DNA from: Syntrophobacterales bacterium
GTDB taxonomy: Bacteria; Desulfobacterota; Desulfobaccia; Desulfobaccales; 0-14-0-80-60-11
Assembly (NCBI GenBank): GCA_020060385.1
Contig: JAGVAH010000010.1
Location: 1-55,372 of the forward strand
DNA: 55,372 nt
Direction: 5' to 3'
In this document: positions 35,714 through 43,926 of the stretch, in pieces
How positions within the stretch are numbered: position 1 is the first letter of the stretch
Layout of the letters: each line of letters opens with the position of its first letter
The notes under the pieces: generated by a model
Told to the model about the DNA's origin: nothing
Database searches by the model: none
What the model saw: the letters and a program-made list of their open reading frames with translations, nothing else
Program-made: the position numbers and the translations under genes

Positions 35714-37365
35714 AAAAAACTTTATTCATTGCCATGTGGCTATCCCTTTTAGCCAGCCTGCTGTTTGGCCCTCTTAACCACCCCAGCGCCGCCCAGGTAC
35801 AGACCATCGCCAGCGGCCTCGACAATCCCGTCAGTATCCTGGTGGATGGCACCTATGTCTTTTGGACCGAAGGGCTGGTCAACAATTACGTCAAGTGGAC
35901 TAATAAGGGAGGGGCCGCACCGGTCTATTCTTATCCCCTGGACTACAGTTTTCACAGTCACAGCCTCGCCCAAGACAGTTCCTTCGTTTACTTTAGCCTA
36001 TGGACCCCAGCCGCTTCACCTTTGAACGTCCACCCCAACGTGGGGGCGCAAATAGTGCGCCTCCCCAAATTTGCCGGGCAAATAGGCCCCCAGGCTCTAT
36101 TTCAGTTTACCAACTCCCAAATCTTCCAAGGACCTTACGCCTTTGACATCGGCTATTTTGGACCGCTGAAAGCAGATCTGGGGAGAGTGTTTTTCGCAGT
36201 CAACAATTTCGCCAACAGCCGGGCTGAGGAAATTCGCTGGGTTTCCGCCCTAGGAGCGAGTTATCCAGATGATGTCAGGTTGCTCGGCACTGCCGACCAG
36301 ACAGTGGAAGTCACCTGCCTGGCTACGGATCTCGTCAGCGTCACCTGGGGGGAAAAATATAATCCCAATAATAATGGGGCGATCCGCGCCGCCCCCCTGG
36401 TGGGAGGACTGAGCAACACCATCGCCACCCTGGCGGGCTATGCCGGCTCCCTGGCAACTCCCGTCTCAGGCGTGGGCGGCGGGAAGATCTTCTGGCTGGA
36501 AGCGAACCCTAGCGGTCCCGAGGTCGTGGCCCTCAAGGTTTGTCAGACAGGAGTAGCCCCATCGACTTTAGCCTCTAATGTGTACCCTTTTATGACTTTT
36601 GGAAACGTGGCCCTGGCAGTAGATGCCCTGAATGCCTACTACTTCAAAGTCGGCAGCTCCGGCATGGCTGAGGTGGTGCAGTTGCCCCTTGCCGGAGGCT
36701 CAGCCACGGTCCTGGCCAGCGGAATAACTATGCCCGCGGCCATTACGGTGGACAACGCCTACGTTTACTGGACGGAGTGGGGAAGCGGGGCTAATACCGG
36801 GGCGGTTAAAAGGGTGGCCAAAATAAGCACCCCTAACCCACCACCGATGGCCAACTTCACCGCCTCGCCCGCCAATGGCCCGGCTCCCCTGCCGGTGCAG
36901 TTCACCGATACCTCCACGGGCTCCATTACCAGCCGTTATTGGGACTTTGGGGACGGCAGCGGCAGCGCCGCCGCCAATCCCAGCCACACTTATGACAACC
37001 CTGGTTTCTATGGGGTGTCTTTGACGGTGACCGGCTCTTTGGGGACCACTACTAAAAGGTCTGCCATCGAGGTGAGCGACTTCCTGCCGCCGGTGGCCAA
37101 TTTCACCGCCACCCCCACCAGTGGCCGGGCGCCGCTGACGGTACAATTCACCGACACCTCCACCGGCAGTATCGCCACCCGGATTTGGGACTTTGGAGAC
37201 GGTGTCAGCACCATGGGCCAGAGTGTCAGTCATACGTATCAAAAACCGGGAAAATATACGGCCACTCTGATATTGACCGGTTTCACCGGTTCTGATAGCA
37301 AAACCGCCACCATCACGGTCAGAGGGAAGCCCTTGCCGTTTCTTATCCACATATTGGATGACTGA
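35710..37365 (+). CDS. secreted beta-propeller-like protein with two PKD domains
   Basis: 551 residues. A signal peptide (MKKTLFIAMWLSLLASLLFG..., cleavage near residue 28) is followed by about 350 residues with repeated YVFWTEG / YVYWTEWG strands, as in DUF5050- or NHL-like propellers, then two PKD domains (about 380-455 and 460-540), each with PVQFTDTS or LTVQFTDTS and YWDFGDGS or IWDFGDGV. PKD modules mediate extracellular protein or sugar contacts. It ends shortly after the second PKD domain without a sorting signal. Probably an exported binding protein; target unknown. Confidence 0.88.
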   Translation: MKKTLFIAMWLSLLASLLFGPLNHPSAAQVQTIASGLDNPVSILVDGTYVFWTEGLVNNYVKWTNKGGAAPVYSYPLDYSFHSHSLAQDSSFVYFSLWTPAASPLNVHPNVGAQIVRLPKFAGQIGPQALFQFTNSQIFQGPYAFDIGYFGPLKADLGRVFFAVNNFANSRAEEIRWVSALGASYPDDVRLLGTADQTVEVTCLATDLVSVTWGEKYNPNNNGAIRAAPLVGGLSNTIATLAGYAGSLATPVSGVGGGKIFWLEANPSGPEVVALKVCQTGVAPSTLASNVYPFMTFGNVALAVDALNAYYFKVGSSGMAEVVQLPLAGGSATVLASGITMPAAITVDNAYVYWTEWGSGANTGAVKRVAKISTPNPPPMANFTASPANGPAPLPVQFTDTSTGSITSRYWDFGDGSGSAAANPSHTYDNPGFYGVSLTVTGSLGTTTKRSAIEVSDFLPPVANFTATPTSGRAPLTVQFTDTSTGSIATRIWDFGDGVSTMGQSVSHTYQKPGKYTATLILTGFTGSDSKTATITVRGKPLPFLIHILDD

Positions 37366-37666
37366 ACAAGATTAGCCTGGCCGCTTAGCCGCTGCCGCTT
37401 CCAGGTCCGGTGGACGCTGGGGGAAAGGGTCATGCAGCCGCGAGGGTCCCGGCTGAGACCAGGGGCAAGGGTCTAATGGGATTCTTTATGGCAATACTTG
37501 CAACATAACCTGTTTTTTGTGCTCTCACCAAAAGTATCATGAGTTTTGTCCAAGACCAATAAAGTTATTTTGCGGGGAAACTGTTTCTTTTCCGAAATTT
37601 TACTTGCATTTCCTTACATTTTTAGGCAAAATAGGGACTTAGAGAACTTCTGGGAGGGGGAGCCTG
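37366..37666. other. intergenic region, 301 bp
   Basis: No gene seen. The last 90 bases are AT-rich and hold a weak promoter-like pair (TTGCAT, 17 bases, CAAAAT, ending near 37631) ahead of the ftsB-type gene. Confidence 0.4.
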
Positions 37667-38059
37667 ATGGCCGGAGCGGCTGTTGCGGAGGGGACCCAGA
37701 AGGGCAAAAAGAAGCGCCATTTCCTGGCGGGGGTGGCCCTCTCCGTGGGATTGGTGTTGGCCTTCCTGGCTTTGTTTTGCCACCAGGGTCTGTACCGGAT
37801 TTATTGCTTGCGCCAGGAGCGCCAGTCTCTGGAGCAGGAAACCAACCGTCTGGCCGCGGAAAACCTGCGGTTGGCCCGCACCATCGACCGCCTGCGCCAC
37901 GACCCGGAGATGATTCAGGATCTCATCCGCCGGGAACTGAATTTCATCAGGAAAAACGACATTATCATCCAGTTCCCGCAACCGGCCGGAAGAAATCAAG
38001 CCCTTCCTCCAGCCCGGGCCCAAGCCCCCCCCCACCGCCCCCAACCCGGAGGGAGGTAA
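37667..38059 (+). CDS. ftsB: FtsB/DivIC-type septum formation initiator
   Basis: A 130-residue bitopic division protein. A basic N-terminus (KGKKKRH) precedes one membrane span (about residues 19-42) and a periplasmic coiled coil (LRQERQSLEQETNRLAAENLRLARTID starts it). The RRELNFIRKNDIIIQFP segment near 88-104 is the conserved end of the domain that contacts FtsL and FtsQ. A Pro-rich tail follows. GGGAG lies before the ATG. The downstream TPR gene starts two bases after its stop, so they are co-translated. Confidence 0.88.
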   Translation: MAGAAVAEGTQKGKKKRHFLAGVALSVGLVLAFLALFCHQGLYRIYCLRQERQSLEQETNRLAAENLRLARTIDRLRHDPEMIQDLIRRELNFIRKNDIIIQFPQPAGRNQALPPARAQAPPHRPQPGGR

Positions 38060-38061
38060 AG

Positions 38062-38559
38062 ATGACTGGGCAAGGAGTCTCTCTGGAGCGCCTCAAGGAG
38101 CGCCTGGAGCGGGAACCCTGCGCCGGGGCCATGTACCTGCTGGCCGAGACCTATTATCAACAGGGCCAGTATCCCCAGGCCGCGGCTGCCAGCCGCCAGG
38201 CCCTGTCCCTATACCCCGAGAACCTGGAACTCCGCCTGATTTTGGGACAGTCCCTGGTCTCCCTGGGAGAGTATGCTGAAGCCGAGGAGATCCTGGAGCC
38301 CTTGATCGTGGCCATCGGCCGCCTGGGGGAGGTCTTTAACACCCTGCACCACCTTTACGGGGGGCAGGGCCGCCTGGCGGCTGCGGATCAGGCCGGAGAG
38401 CTTTACCGCCTCCTGAAAGAGGGCCTGGAGGCTCTGGGAAAAGGAGAAGGGACCTTTGTCCCGCCCCAGGCTGCGGCGGCGGGCGCCGGCAAACGCAGCT
38501 ACCTCCTCCGGACCCTGGAGGCCCTGGAGAAGTGGCAACGGGCCTTGCAATCGCACTGA
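38062..38559 (+). CDS. small TPR-repeat protein
   Basis: 165 residues with about three tetratricopeptide-like repeats (AMYLLAETYYQQGQYPQAAAASRQAL and LRLILGQSLVSLGEYAEAEEILEPL). No signal peptide. Its ribosome binding site GGGAGG overlaps the end of ftsB, and it lies between ftsB and efp. A scaffold or adaptor role is likely; the partner is unknown. The reading frame is open further upstream in the ftsB region, but only the ATG at 38062 has a proper start signal. Confidence 0.85.
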   Translation: MTGQGVSLERLKERLEREPCAGAMYLLAETYYQQGQYPQAAAASRQALSLYPENLELRLILGQSLVSLGEYAEAEEILEPLIVAIGRLGEVFNTLHHLYGGQGRLAAADQAGELYRLLKEGLEALGKGEGTFVPPQAAAAGAGKRSYLLRTLEALEKWQRALQSH

Positions 38560-38596
38560 GAAATCCAAGGTTCAAGAGAAGAAAGGTGACTTGCCC

Positions 38597-39156
38597 ATGT
38601 ACGGCACCGCTGAATTCAAGAAAGGCCTAAAAATCGAGCTGGACGGCTCGCCCTTCATGATCGTCGATTTTCAGCACGTCAAACCCGGGAAAGGCGGCGC
38701 CTTCGTGCGCACCAAGTTGAAGAACCTCCTCACCGGCCGGGTGCTGGACCAGACCTTCCGTTCCGGGGAGAAAGTGAAGAAGCCGGACCTGGTGGAAAAG
38801 GAGATGCAGTACCTTTATAAGGATGGGGACAGCTACTGCCTGATGGACAATGACACTTACGAGCAGATCATGCTCACCACCGAACAGGTGGGCGACGCGG
38901 TCCTGTTCCTGACCGAAAATATGAACCTGAAGGTCCTCATTTTCAACCAGCAGCCGGTGGCCGTGGATCTGCCCAATTTTGTGGAATTGACGGTGGCCCA
39001 GACAGAGCCGGGGGTGCGGGCGACACCGCCACCGGCGGCACCAAGCCCGCCACCCTGGAAAGCGGGGCGGTGATCCAGGTGCCCTTGTTTATCAATGAGG
39101 GAGACCGGTTGAAGGTGGACACCCGCACCGGCACTTATATCGAACGTCTCAAATGA
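38597..39156 (+). CDS. efp: elongation factor P, frame broken near the C-terminus
   Basis: EF-P relieves ribosomes stalled at polyproline. The N-terminal KOW-like domain, with the modifiable Lys32 in [10 protein letters not shown], and the OB domains are intact to residue about 140. The frame then shifts: after TEPGVR it reads a Pro-rich tail and stops at 39073, while the next frame reads [21 protein letters not shown]... to ...TYIERLK and TGA at 39154-39156, which is the normal EF-P C-terminus. Adding one G near 39010-39022 (GGGGGTGCGGG) restores a 186-residue protein. Either a sequencing deletion or a true lesion; two unusual lesions in one window favour the former. It follows ftsB-TPR. Confidence 0.9.
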
Positions 39157-39157
39157 C

Positions 39158-39541
39158 TTAGGCCACCTTTACCAACACCACGTAGCGGCGCACTCCGAAT
39201 TTTATCGCCTTTTTCTTCGATCTCATGAAGACGTCCGCCTTCTTTTTGATGCGGGGGTGCATGCGGTCCTGAAAATCAAACACCCCCATTCCGTGGAGCA
39301 ATACCCGGTCACCGAAATTAAGGTTCAAGCTCCGCTCCACGTCCCGGCTGACCGCCATCATTCCTTCACTCACCTTCTGGCCGGAAGCGGTGTACCCCGG
39401 GCGGGAGCCTTTGCCCCCATATACCCCCGGATGATAAGCGGTAACAGTGACAATAGACATCGACACACTCATGGTCGGCTGCGGCCAACCCAGAAATCCT
39501 ACCACCATACCCAGCAGACAATAGAGCACTATCTTGCGCAT
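39158..39541 (-). CDS. 3D-domain protein (secreted)
   Basis: A 127-residue protein with a signal peptide (MRKIVLYCLLGMVVGFLGW) and a 3D domain: VTAYHPG, TASGQKVSEGMMAVS, FGDRVLLHGMGVFDFQDRMH and KFGVRR. The domain takes its name from three conserved Asp (GDR, FDFQD) and has a double-psi barrel related to the MltA and RlpA catalytic fold, so a role in cell wall glycan cleavage is likely but unproven. The start is ATG 39541 with GAGAGGG five bases upstream; a TTG at 39559 is not favoured. It converges on efp, one base between the stops. Confidence 0.88.
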   Translation of the reverse strand: MRKIVLYCLLGMVVGFLGWPQPTMSVSMSIVTVTAYHPGVYGGKGSRPGYTASGQKVSEGMMAVSRDVERSLNLNFGDRVLLHGMGVFDFQDRMHPRIKKKADVFMRSKKKAIKFGVRRYVVLVKVA

Positions 39542-40416
39542 ACGTCCCTCTCTTTCCAAGAGGCTTATGGATATTTATCAAGTTTTGGTTTGGGAAATTG
39601 GGAAAAGGAAAGCCTGGAAAAGCTTTGGACCTGAGCCGGGTGTGGTCTGTGCCGGTAGAGTGCGCCGGTCAGCTCCGGGGCCGTCCTTCCAGGAAGCGTC
39701 CTCTCCGCTTCCTGGGGGTCTTGGCCAGTTTCAGATCCCTCCGTTTTTTACCGGGGCTGAAGCGTACCAGCTGAGGCCATCCACGCGGGCTCACAAAATT
39801 TATTGTGCCTTATAGCACAAGCTAGAAAGGCTGTCAAGAAAATATTTTTGGCAATACAGCTAACTATTATTTATTCTTAATAAAATAACTATAATAATTA
39901 TTGCCCATATGTTTAAAGGGTGATTATTCCTTATAAAGGGCTTTTTCTAGGAAAAATATGGAGCTTTTTCCCTTTAAAAACCATTATTTTCTTTAAAAGT
40001 GGGATATTTTTTTTTGAAAAAATTATTATTCTGAGAATATGTCAATAATGACCAAATTAAATAATAATAACTTTTAGTTAGCTAATAATTTAATTAATGT
40101 TTCCCACCCACCGCCTTCTGGATCCGGAACTTTAATTTTTTCCTAAAAAAAACCGGTCACGGGCCTCCGGGGAGGCAAACATTAGAAGTACGGCTGATGG
40201 TGTGGGTAGCGGCGAGAAAAACTGGAGTGAAAAACGGTTAAGGACTTACATGACCAGGTGCGGGGAGGGGCCGGAAATCTACAGTCTGATTACTTTACCC
40301 ACCTTCCTCAATAATTGCCACCGCCCACAGGAGTTGGAGGTGTGGGCGGAGGCCTGGGCCCCTGGCCCCCCCAAATTCCCCCTTCTTAACCCGCGGACCG
40401 CGGGTCCTCAAACCCC
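39542..40416. other. 875-bp region without a gene, with an AT-rich island
   Basis: From about 39790 to 40120 the sequence is roughly three quarters A+T, far from the GC-rich surroundings, with many TAATAATAA-like runs. A small palindrome GGAAGCG/CGCTTCC lies near 39692-39712 and TTGTGC/GCACAA at 39803-39820. The GC-rich part from 40200 carries only shadow frames of the selenoprotein gene. A hairpin ACCCGC/GCGGGT (40389-40405) lies past the selenoprotein stop but lacks a T run. Confidence 0.55.
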
Positions 40417-40632
40417 TCAGGAGCCCCCGAAGCCTATGCTCACCTGCCCGGCCTCCACCAGTACCGGCACCTTCCGGGCGCCCTTGGTGAGCTGCAGCAT
40501 CTCTTCCAGGGCCTGGGGGTCTTCCCGCACGTCCCGATAATTGACCTGGAATCCTTCCTTGCCTTTGGCCTCCCGGGCCCTCAAGGTAAAAGGTCAACTT
40601 TTTTTGCCGAAAATGGTCACCTCTGGGGCCAT
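40417..40632 (-). CDS. glutaredoxin-like selenoprotein with in-frame UGA (Sec)
   Basis: A 71-residue protein if UGA at 40596-40594 is read as selenocysteine. It starts MAPEVTIFGKKS-U-PFTLRAREAK, so the UGA takes the place of the first Cys of the glutaredoxin CPYC/CPFT motif; the rest (VREDPQALEEMLQL, KVPVLVEAGQVSIGFGGS) follows the thioredoxin fold with cis-Pro in KVPVL and the GFGG end. Translation past UGA stays in frame to TGA at 40417. GAGG lies five bases before the ATG, overlapping the upstream AMIN gene's end. A SECIS-like hairpin follows the UGA. NCBIfam describes similar Uxx-type glutaredoxin-like (seleno)proteins. No other Cys is present, so a redox role without Sec is unlikely. Alternative: a pseudogene with a Cys (TGC/TGT) to TGA mutation. 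Confidence 0.85.
40562..40586 (-). promoter_or_regulatory. putative bacterial SECIS hairpin
   Basis: CCTT-gag-GGCC-[CGGGA]-GGCC-a-AAGG. The apical loop begins 18 bases after the UGA and has G in its second position, matching the published rule for bacterial SECIS elements (upper stem-loop within about 16-37 bases, G in the first two loop bases). Confidence 0.75.
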
Positions 40633-40642
40633 ACTCACCTCG

Positions 40643-41824
40643 CTAACCGGTCTGCAGGAAAAAGACCTTCAGGAAGAGAAAATCCACCAGGTTGAGAATC
40701 ACCAGGGGATTTTCGGACAGGGTATATTGCACCCCTTCGAAGCGGGGGCTGACCTTTTTCTTCACCTTTTCCATAAACATTTGGAACAACTGGGGATTTT
40801 CAGGGCAGACCCGCTGCAGAAAGGTTTGGAAGACCTTGGCGTCCCGCAAGGCCACGTTTTGGGTCTCCTGGCGGAGCTTCACCCGCAGGGGCTTTAAGGC
40901 ATCATCAAAGAAATCGCCGATGTCTTCGAATTTCTGTCTTATCTGAGAGAAAGTCCACTGCCGCAAGCCCCGGTATTGATCGGCGGTCTCCCCTCCCAGG
41001 TTGTCGGTGGTCAAAGTAACGATGTTGATGCTGGGGGCCATGGGATTATTGGCCGGCAGATTGACGATCTTCACGGCCAGTTCCGGATATTGCCGGTTGG
41101 TGATGGTGTAGTCCCGGCTGAAGCGCTGCCCGGGGCGGTCATAGGTGTGGGATTCGGACACCACCCAGCCGTCCCTTTCCAACCCCTGGAGCAAGGGGCG
41201 CGCCTTGGGAATGAGGCGCTGCAACTCGGCAAAACTGCCGGGGGCCGCCGTGCCCCGTTCCTCTTTAAAGCCGTAATCTTCCGGCGCGGGCGGGGGCGGC
41301 TCTGGCTCCCAACGACCAGGGGTGTCCGGCGTCTCCGGGGGTTCAGGAGAGGGGGTCTGCCTCGCCACGGTGGCGGCGGCATCCGGCGTCAGCCCTAAGA
41401 TAAACATCGCCTGCCCGGCCGCGCCCGTGCGGGCTTGACGCCAGAATTTGTAAGGCTGCTCCGGAAAGAGCTCCAAAACGATCTTCACGCCCCCAGGTGA
41501 AGACATGGTGACCACCTGTTCCACCAGGAGGTCATCCCCGGCCATGCTGCTGGGCAGCCGGCCGGCCCGGGCCTGGGGAAATTCCACCACCAGTTGGGGT
41601 TTCCCGCCCTCTGAATGGGTGGAGACCCGGGGTTCGGCAGCCCGGCTCAAGACCACGGTGAGCATGGTGTTTTCCCCCACCCGGCTCAAGCCCACGCGGC
41701 GCACTTCCACCGCCGGGCTGCGCCCCCAGGTGGCAGCCGCCGACGCCACCAGAAACCCCAGGCAGAGGCAGATTATCCCTGCCCCGGGGATCTTCCCTGA
41801 CAGAATCTTGCTCGGAAGGGACAT
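40643..41824 (-). CDS. AMIN-domain exported protein
   Basis: 393 residues. A signal peptide or anchor (residues 15-32) leads to an AMIN domain (about 38-145; VEVRRVGLSR, TMLTVVLSRAAEPRVS, GGVKIVLELFPEQPYKF), a domain that targets proteins to peptidoglycan or secretion machinery in the periplasm. A Pro/Glu-rich linker (about 157-185) is followed by a 200-residue C-terminal domain I do not recognise (TYDRPGQRFSRDYTITNRQYP; NIVTLTTDNLGGE). The lipoprotein gene lies ten bases upstream and the selenoprotein gene starts over its 3' end, so all belong to one operon. Confidence 0.85.
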   Translation of the reverse strand: MSLPSKILSGKIPGAGIICLCLGFLVASAAATWGRSPAVEVRRVGLSRVGENTMLTVVLSRAAEPRVSTHSEGGKPQLVVEFPQARAGRLPSSMAGDDLLVEQVVTMSSPGGVKIVLELFPEQPYKFWRQARTGAAGQAMFILGLTPDAAATVARQTPSPEPPETPDTPGRWEPEPPPPAPEDYGFKEERGTAAPGSFAELQRLIPKARPLLQGLERDGWVVSESHTYDRPGQRFSRDYTITNRQYPELAVKIVNLPANNPMAPSINIVTLTTDNLGGETADQYRGLRQWTFSQIRQKFEDIGDFFDDALKPLRVKLRQETQNVALRDAKVFQTFLQRVCPENPQLFQMFMEKVKKKVSPRFEGVQYTLSENPLVILNLVDFLFLKVFFLQTG

Positions 41825-41835
41825 AAGCCGGATGC

Positions 41836-42213
41836 TTAGCCTCCTTCCGGGACCCGACGAAAATTCACGCAGGAGCCGGGAGGACAGCCGGGGTGCCAGT
41901 CGGCGGACATGTCCGCGGACAACAGGTTGCCGCCGTTGCCGGGAGTGACGATGAGGATGGCGCCGGATTTGGTGTAGATCCAGATCCTGCCTTCGTTCAC
42001 CATCCAGGTGAACTCCGTGGATTTTCCGGCATGGGTCCAGGTCCCTTTGCCATCCCCTTTGAGGTCCAGATCAACGAAACTCTTGCCGGCAAAGGGCTCC
42101 ACGGAGCGATACTTCCCCGCGAAGGGAGCGCGGGACTCCCCACAGCCCCCCAGGGCCAGGCAAACCATGACCAGACCAAGGATTGCGGCCAACTTCCAGA
42201 ATTCTTTCTTCAT
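41836..42213 (-). CDS. small lipoprotein
   Basis: 125 residues, signal peptide with lipobox LGGC (Cys24). The mature part is a compact beta-rich domain (GKYRSVEPFAGKSFVDLDLKGDGKGTWTH; WMVNEGRIWIYTKSGAI), like several small DUF lipoproteins; a C-terminal Cys pair (GCPPGSC) could form a disulfide. Unknown function. The ATG overlaps the stop of the upstream fusion gene by four bases (ATGA), so translation is coupled. Confidence 0.85.
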   Translation of the reverse strand: MKKEFWKLAAILGLVMVCLALGGCGESRAPFAGKYRSVEPFAGKSFVDLDLKGDGKGTWTHAGKSTEFTWMVNEGRIWIYTKSGAILIVTPGNGGNLLSADMSADWHPGCPPGSCVNFRRVPEGG

Positions 42214-43649
42214 ATTTTTCTATCCCGCAAGATGAACCCTCCCCGATCCAGGACCAGAAAGCGATCGTAGAGGAAGATTTGGATACACATCACCAGCATG
42301 CCCGCATTTTTGGTTACTTTCCACCAGTTCACCGGTTCTCCGACTTCCCCCACGCACCCGCAGTTGATGGGCAGGTGATGGAAAATAGCATCCACCAGCC
42401 CCACAATAAAGATGATATTCATGCCCGCGATCAGGGTGGCCGCGGCCCGGGTGCGGATGCCCAAGATGAGGAATAACCCCACCACCAGTTCCGCCCAGGG
42501 CAGGACCAGGGCCCAGAGATTCACCCCCCAGGAGGGCATCATCCCGTAGTCCACCACGTTCAGGGCAAAGACCGCGGGGCGCATAATCTTGCTCAAGGCA
42601 AAGGAGATAAAAATGAACCCCAGGATTATCCTGCCCACTATGGCCAGGTAGGGGCTGCGACGGATGGGGGGGATGAGGATGAGCAAGAAGATGCCCACCG
42701 GCAGCCACTCCACATAGCCCGGCAAACCCAGGGGCAGGCTGGCGGCTTCCTTGGGCTCTTGCCCTTCTATGGGAAGGGCGTGCGCCCAGCCGCTGTAATC
42801 TTTCAGGGCTACAACATGTTGCATGCCTTTTTGTTTCAATAACCGGCCCAGTTCCAGGTCGAAGCGCCGGCTGAAGGTGCCCCCGTAAACGATGATGGTC
42901 TTATCCTTGGCCCCCGGCGTCTGTTCCACCGTGAACTGGAACAGGGGGTACATCAGATCGAACAAGATCAAGGGCAGGTTTGAGGCGCCCTTGATGTGTT
43001 CCTGCTTATAAAAGGCGCTTTTCCTGGCATCCACCACGATGGCCTGGTTTTTCTTATACAATTCCTGGGCCTGCATCAGGGAAATTTCCGGAATATCGTA
43101 CTTGACACCCCAGTCGTGGACCAAAGGAATGCGGTTGTCGTTGTAAATGTTGACCACCAGGGCGAGGATGATGCTCAGGCCGATCATCAGGACGTAGTCA
43201 AACCAGGAAATCTGGCGCAGCTTGACCTGGTGCACCACCTCGCTCTCCAGGCGCCGGTCCCCGGAGATCAGCCATTGGGAGAGCTGATGGATGATATGCC
43301 GGGCCAATTGGGGGTTGTGATCCAATAAATGGTCAAATTCCTCTTTGGAGACCTTGATCAGCCGGGATTCTTCCATGGCCTCCACCGAGGCGGTGCGGGG
43401 CTGGCCGGTCACCAGGGCCACTTCGCCGAAATAGGCCCCCCCGGCCAGTTCCGTCAAATCGGTGCGGATGCCGTCCGCGGTTTCCCGGAAGACCTTGACC
43501 CGACCGGACTGGATCACATAAAAAAATTCCGGAGACTCTCCTTGGGTGACTAGGCGCTCACCGGCCGGGACCACCACCTCCTGCCCCAAATGGCACAATT
43601 TTAGCCCGTCCACCCCCTTGGATTCGGATGGTTTCTGCTCTTCAGCCAT
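42210..43649 (-). CDS. cyclic-nucleotide-binding / rhodanese-like / DoxX-MauE fusion protein
   Basis: A 479-residue protein with three parts. Residues about 15-140: CNB domain (PAGERLVTQGESPEFFYVIQSG, GGAYFGEVALVTGQPRTASV), a regulatory sensor. One membrane span (about 150-170) follows. Residues about 195-300: rhodanese-like domain with the usual lead-in QAIVVDARKSAFYKQEHIKGASNLP, but the catalytic loop reads VYGGTFSRR, so the active Cys is absent. Residues about 320-479: four or five membrane spans of the DoxX/MauE redox-partner type, with NCGC near 430. First gene of an operon with the lipoprotein, AMIN protein and selenoprotein; an exported redox or maturation role is suggested. Confidence 0.85.
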   Translation of the reverse strand: MAEEQKPSESKGVDGLKLCHLGQEVVVPAGERLVTQGESPEFFYVIQSGRVKVFRETADGIRTDLTELAGGAYFGEVALVTGQPRTASVEAMEESRLIKVSKEEFDHLLDHNPQLARHIIHQLSQWLISGDRRLESEVVHQVKLRQISWFDYVLMIGLSIILALVVNIYNDNRIPLVHDWGVKYDIPEISLMQAQELYKKNQAIVVDARKSAFYKQEHIKGASNLPLILFDLMYPLFQFTVEQTPGAKDKTIIVYGGTFSRRFDLELGRLLKQKGMQHVVALKDYSGWAHALPIEGQEPKEAASLPLGLPGYVEWLPVGIFLLILIPPIRRSPYLAIVGRIILGFIFISFALSKIMRPAVFALNVVDYGMMPSWGVNLWALVLPWAELVVGLFLILGIRTRAAATLIAGMNIIFIVGLVDAIFHHLPINCGCVGEVGEPVNWWKVTKNAGMLVMCIQIFLYDRFLVLDRGGFILRDRKI

Positions 43650-43878
43650 CTTGCCCTTCCTCTGCCCCGCATCTCGCGCCCGGGCCGGTGACCAGAGTTA
43701 CCATAAAGATGTCTAATTCTTTTACCACAGGAACTTGAAGAAGGGAACTCTCTGAATCCATGGAAATCCACTTCTTCCCGCCCTACCCTGCTCTTTGTTC
43801 CCCCCTTTTCCGGTTAAATTTTTTTCCTTGTCGCACCTTTTTCTCATTTTGAAAAAAAATTGTCCCGACTTGCGAGCC

Positions 43879-43895
43879 TTCTCTCAATGAGAGAA
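43879..43895. promoter_or_regulatory. operator-like inverted repeat
   Basis: TTCTCTC-AAT-GAGAGAA, a perfect 7-bp inverted repeat in the divergent gap between the fusion-protein operon and the glycosyltransferase gene, with a further TTCTCA half-site at 43898. It could bind a dimeric regulator; nothing is known. Confidence 0.35.
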
Positions 43896-43926
43896 TTTTC
43901 TCAAACCCCCAGAGCCGGCCGCGGTT

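Noticed and set aside
37546-38061. Upstream extension of the small TPR gene
   Set aside because: Overlaps ftsB in another frame; only ATG 38062 has a ribosome binding site and leads straight into the repeats.
39640-39720. Possible structured RNA near the 3D-domain gene
   Set aside because: A GC-rich palindrome is present, but it fits no RNA family I know and there is no promoter-terminator frame around it.
40202-40597. Plus-strand frame 40202-40540 and minus frame 40295-40597
   Set aside because: Both are out-of-frame readings of the selenoprotein gene; their composition (Pro, Arg, Gly) is not protein-like and neither has a start signal.
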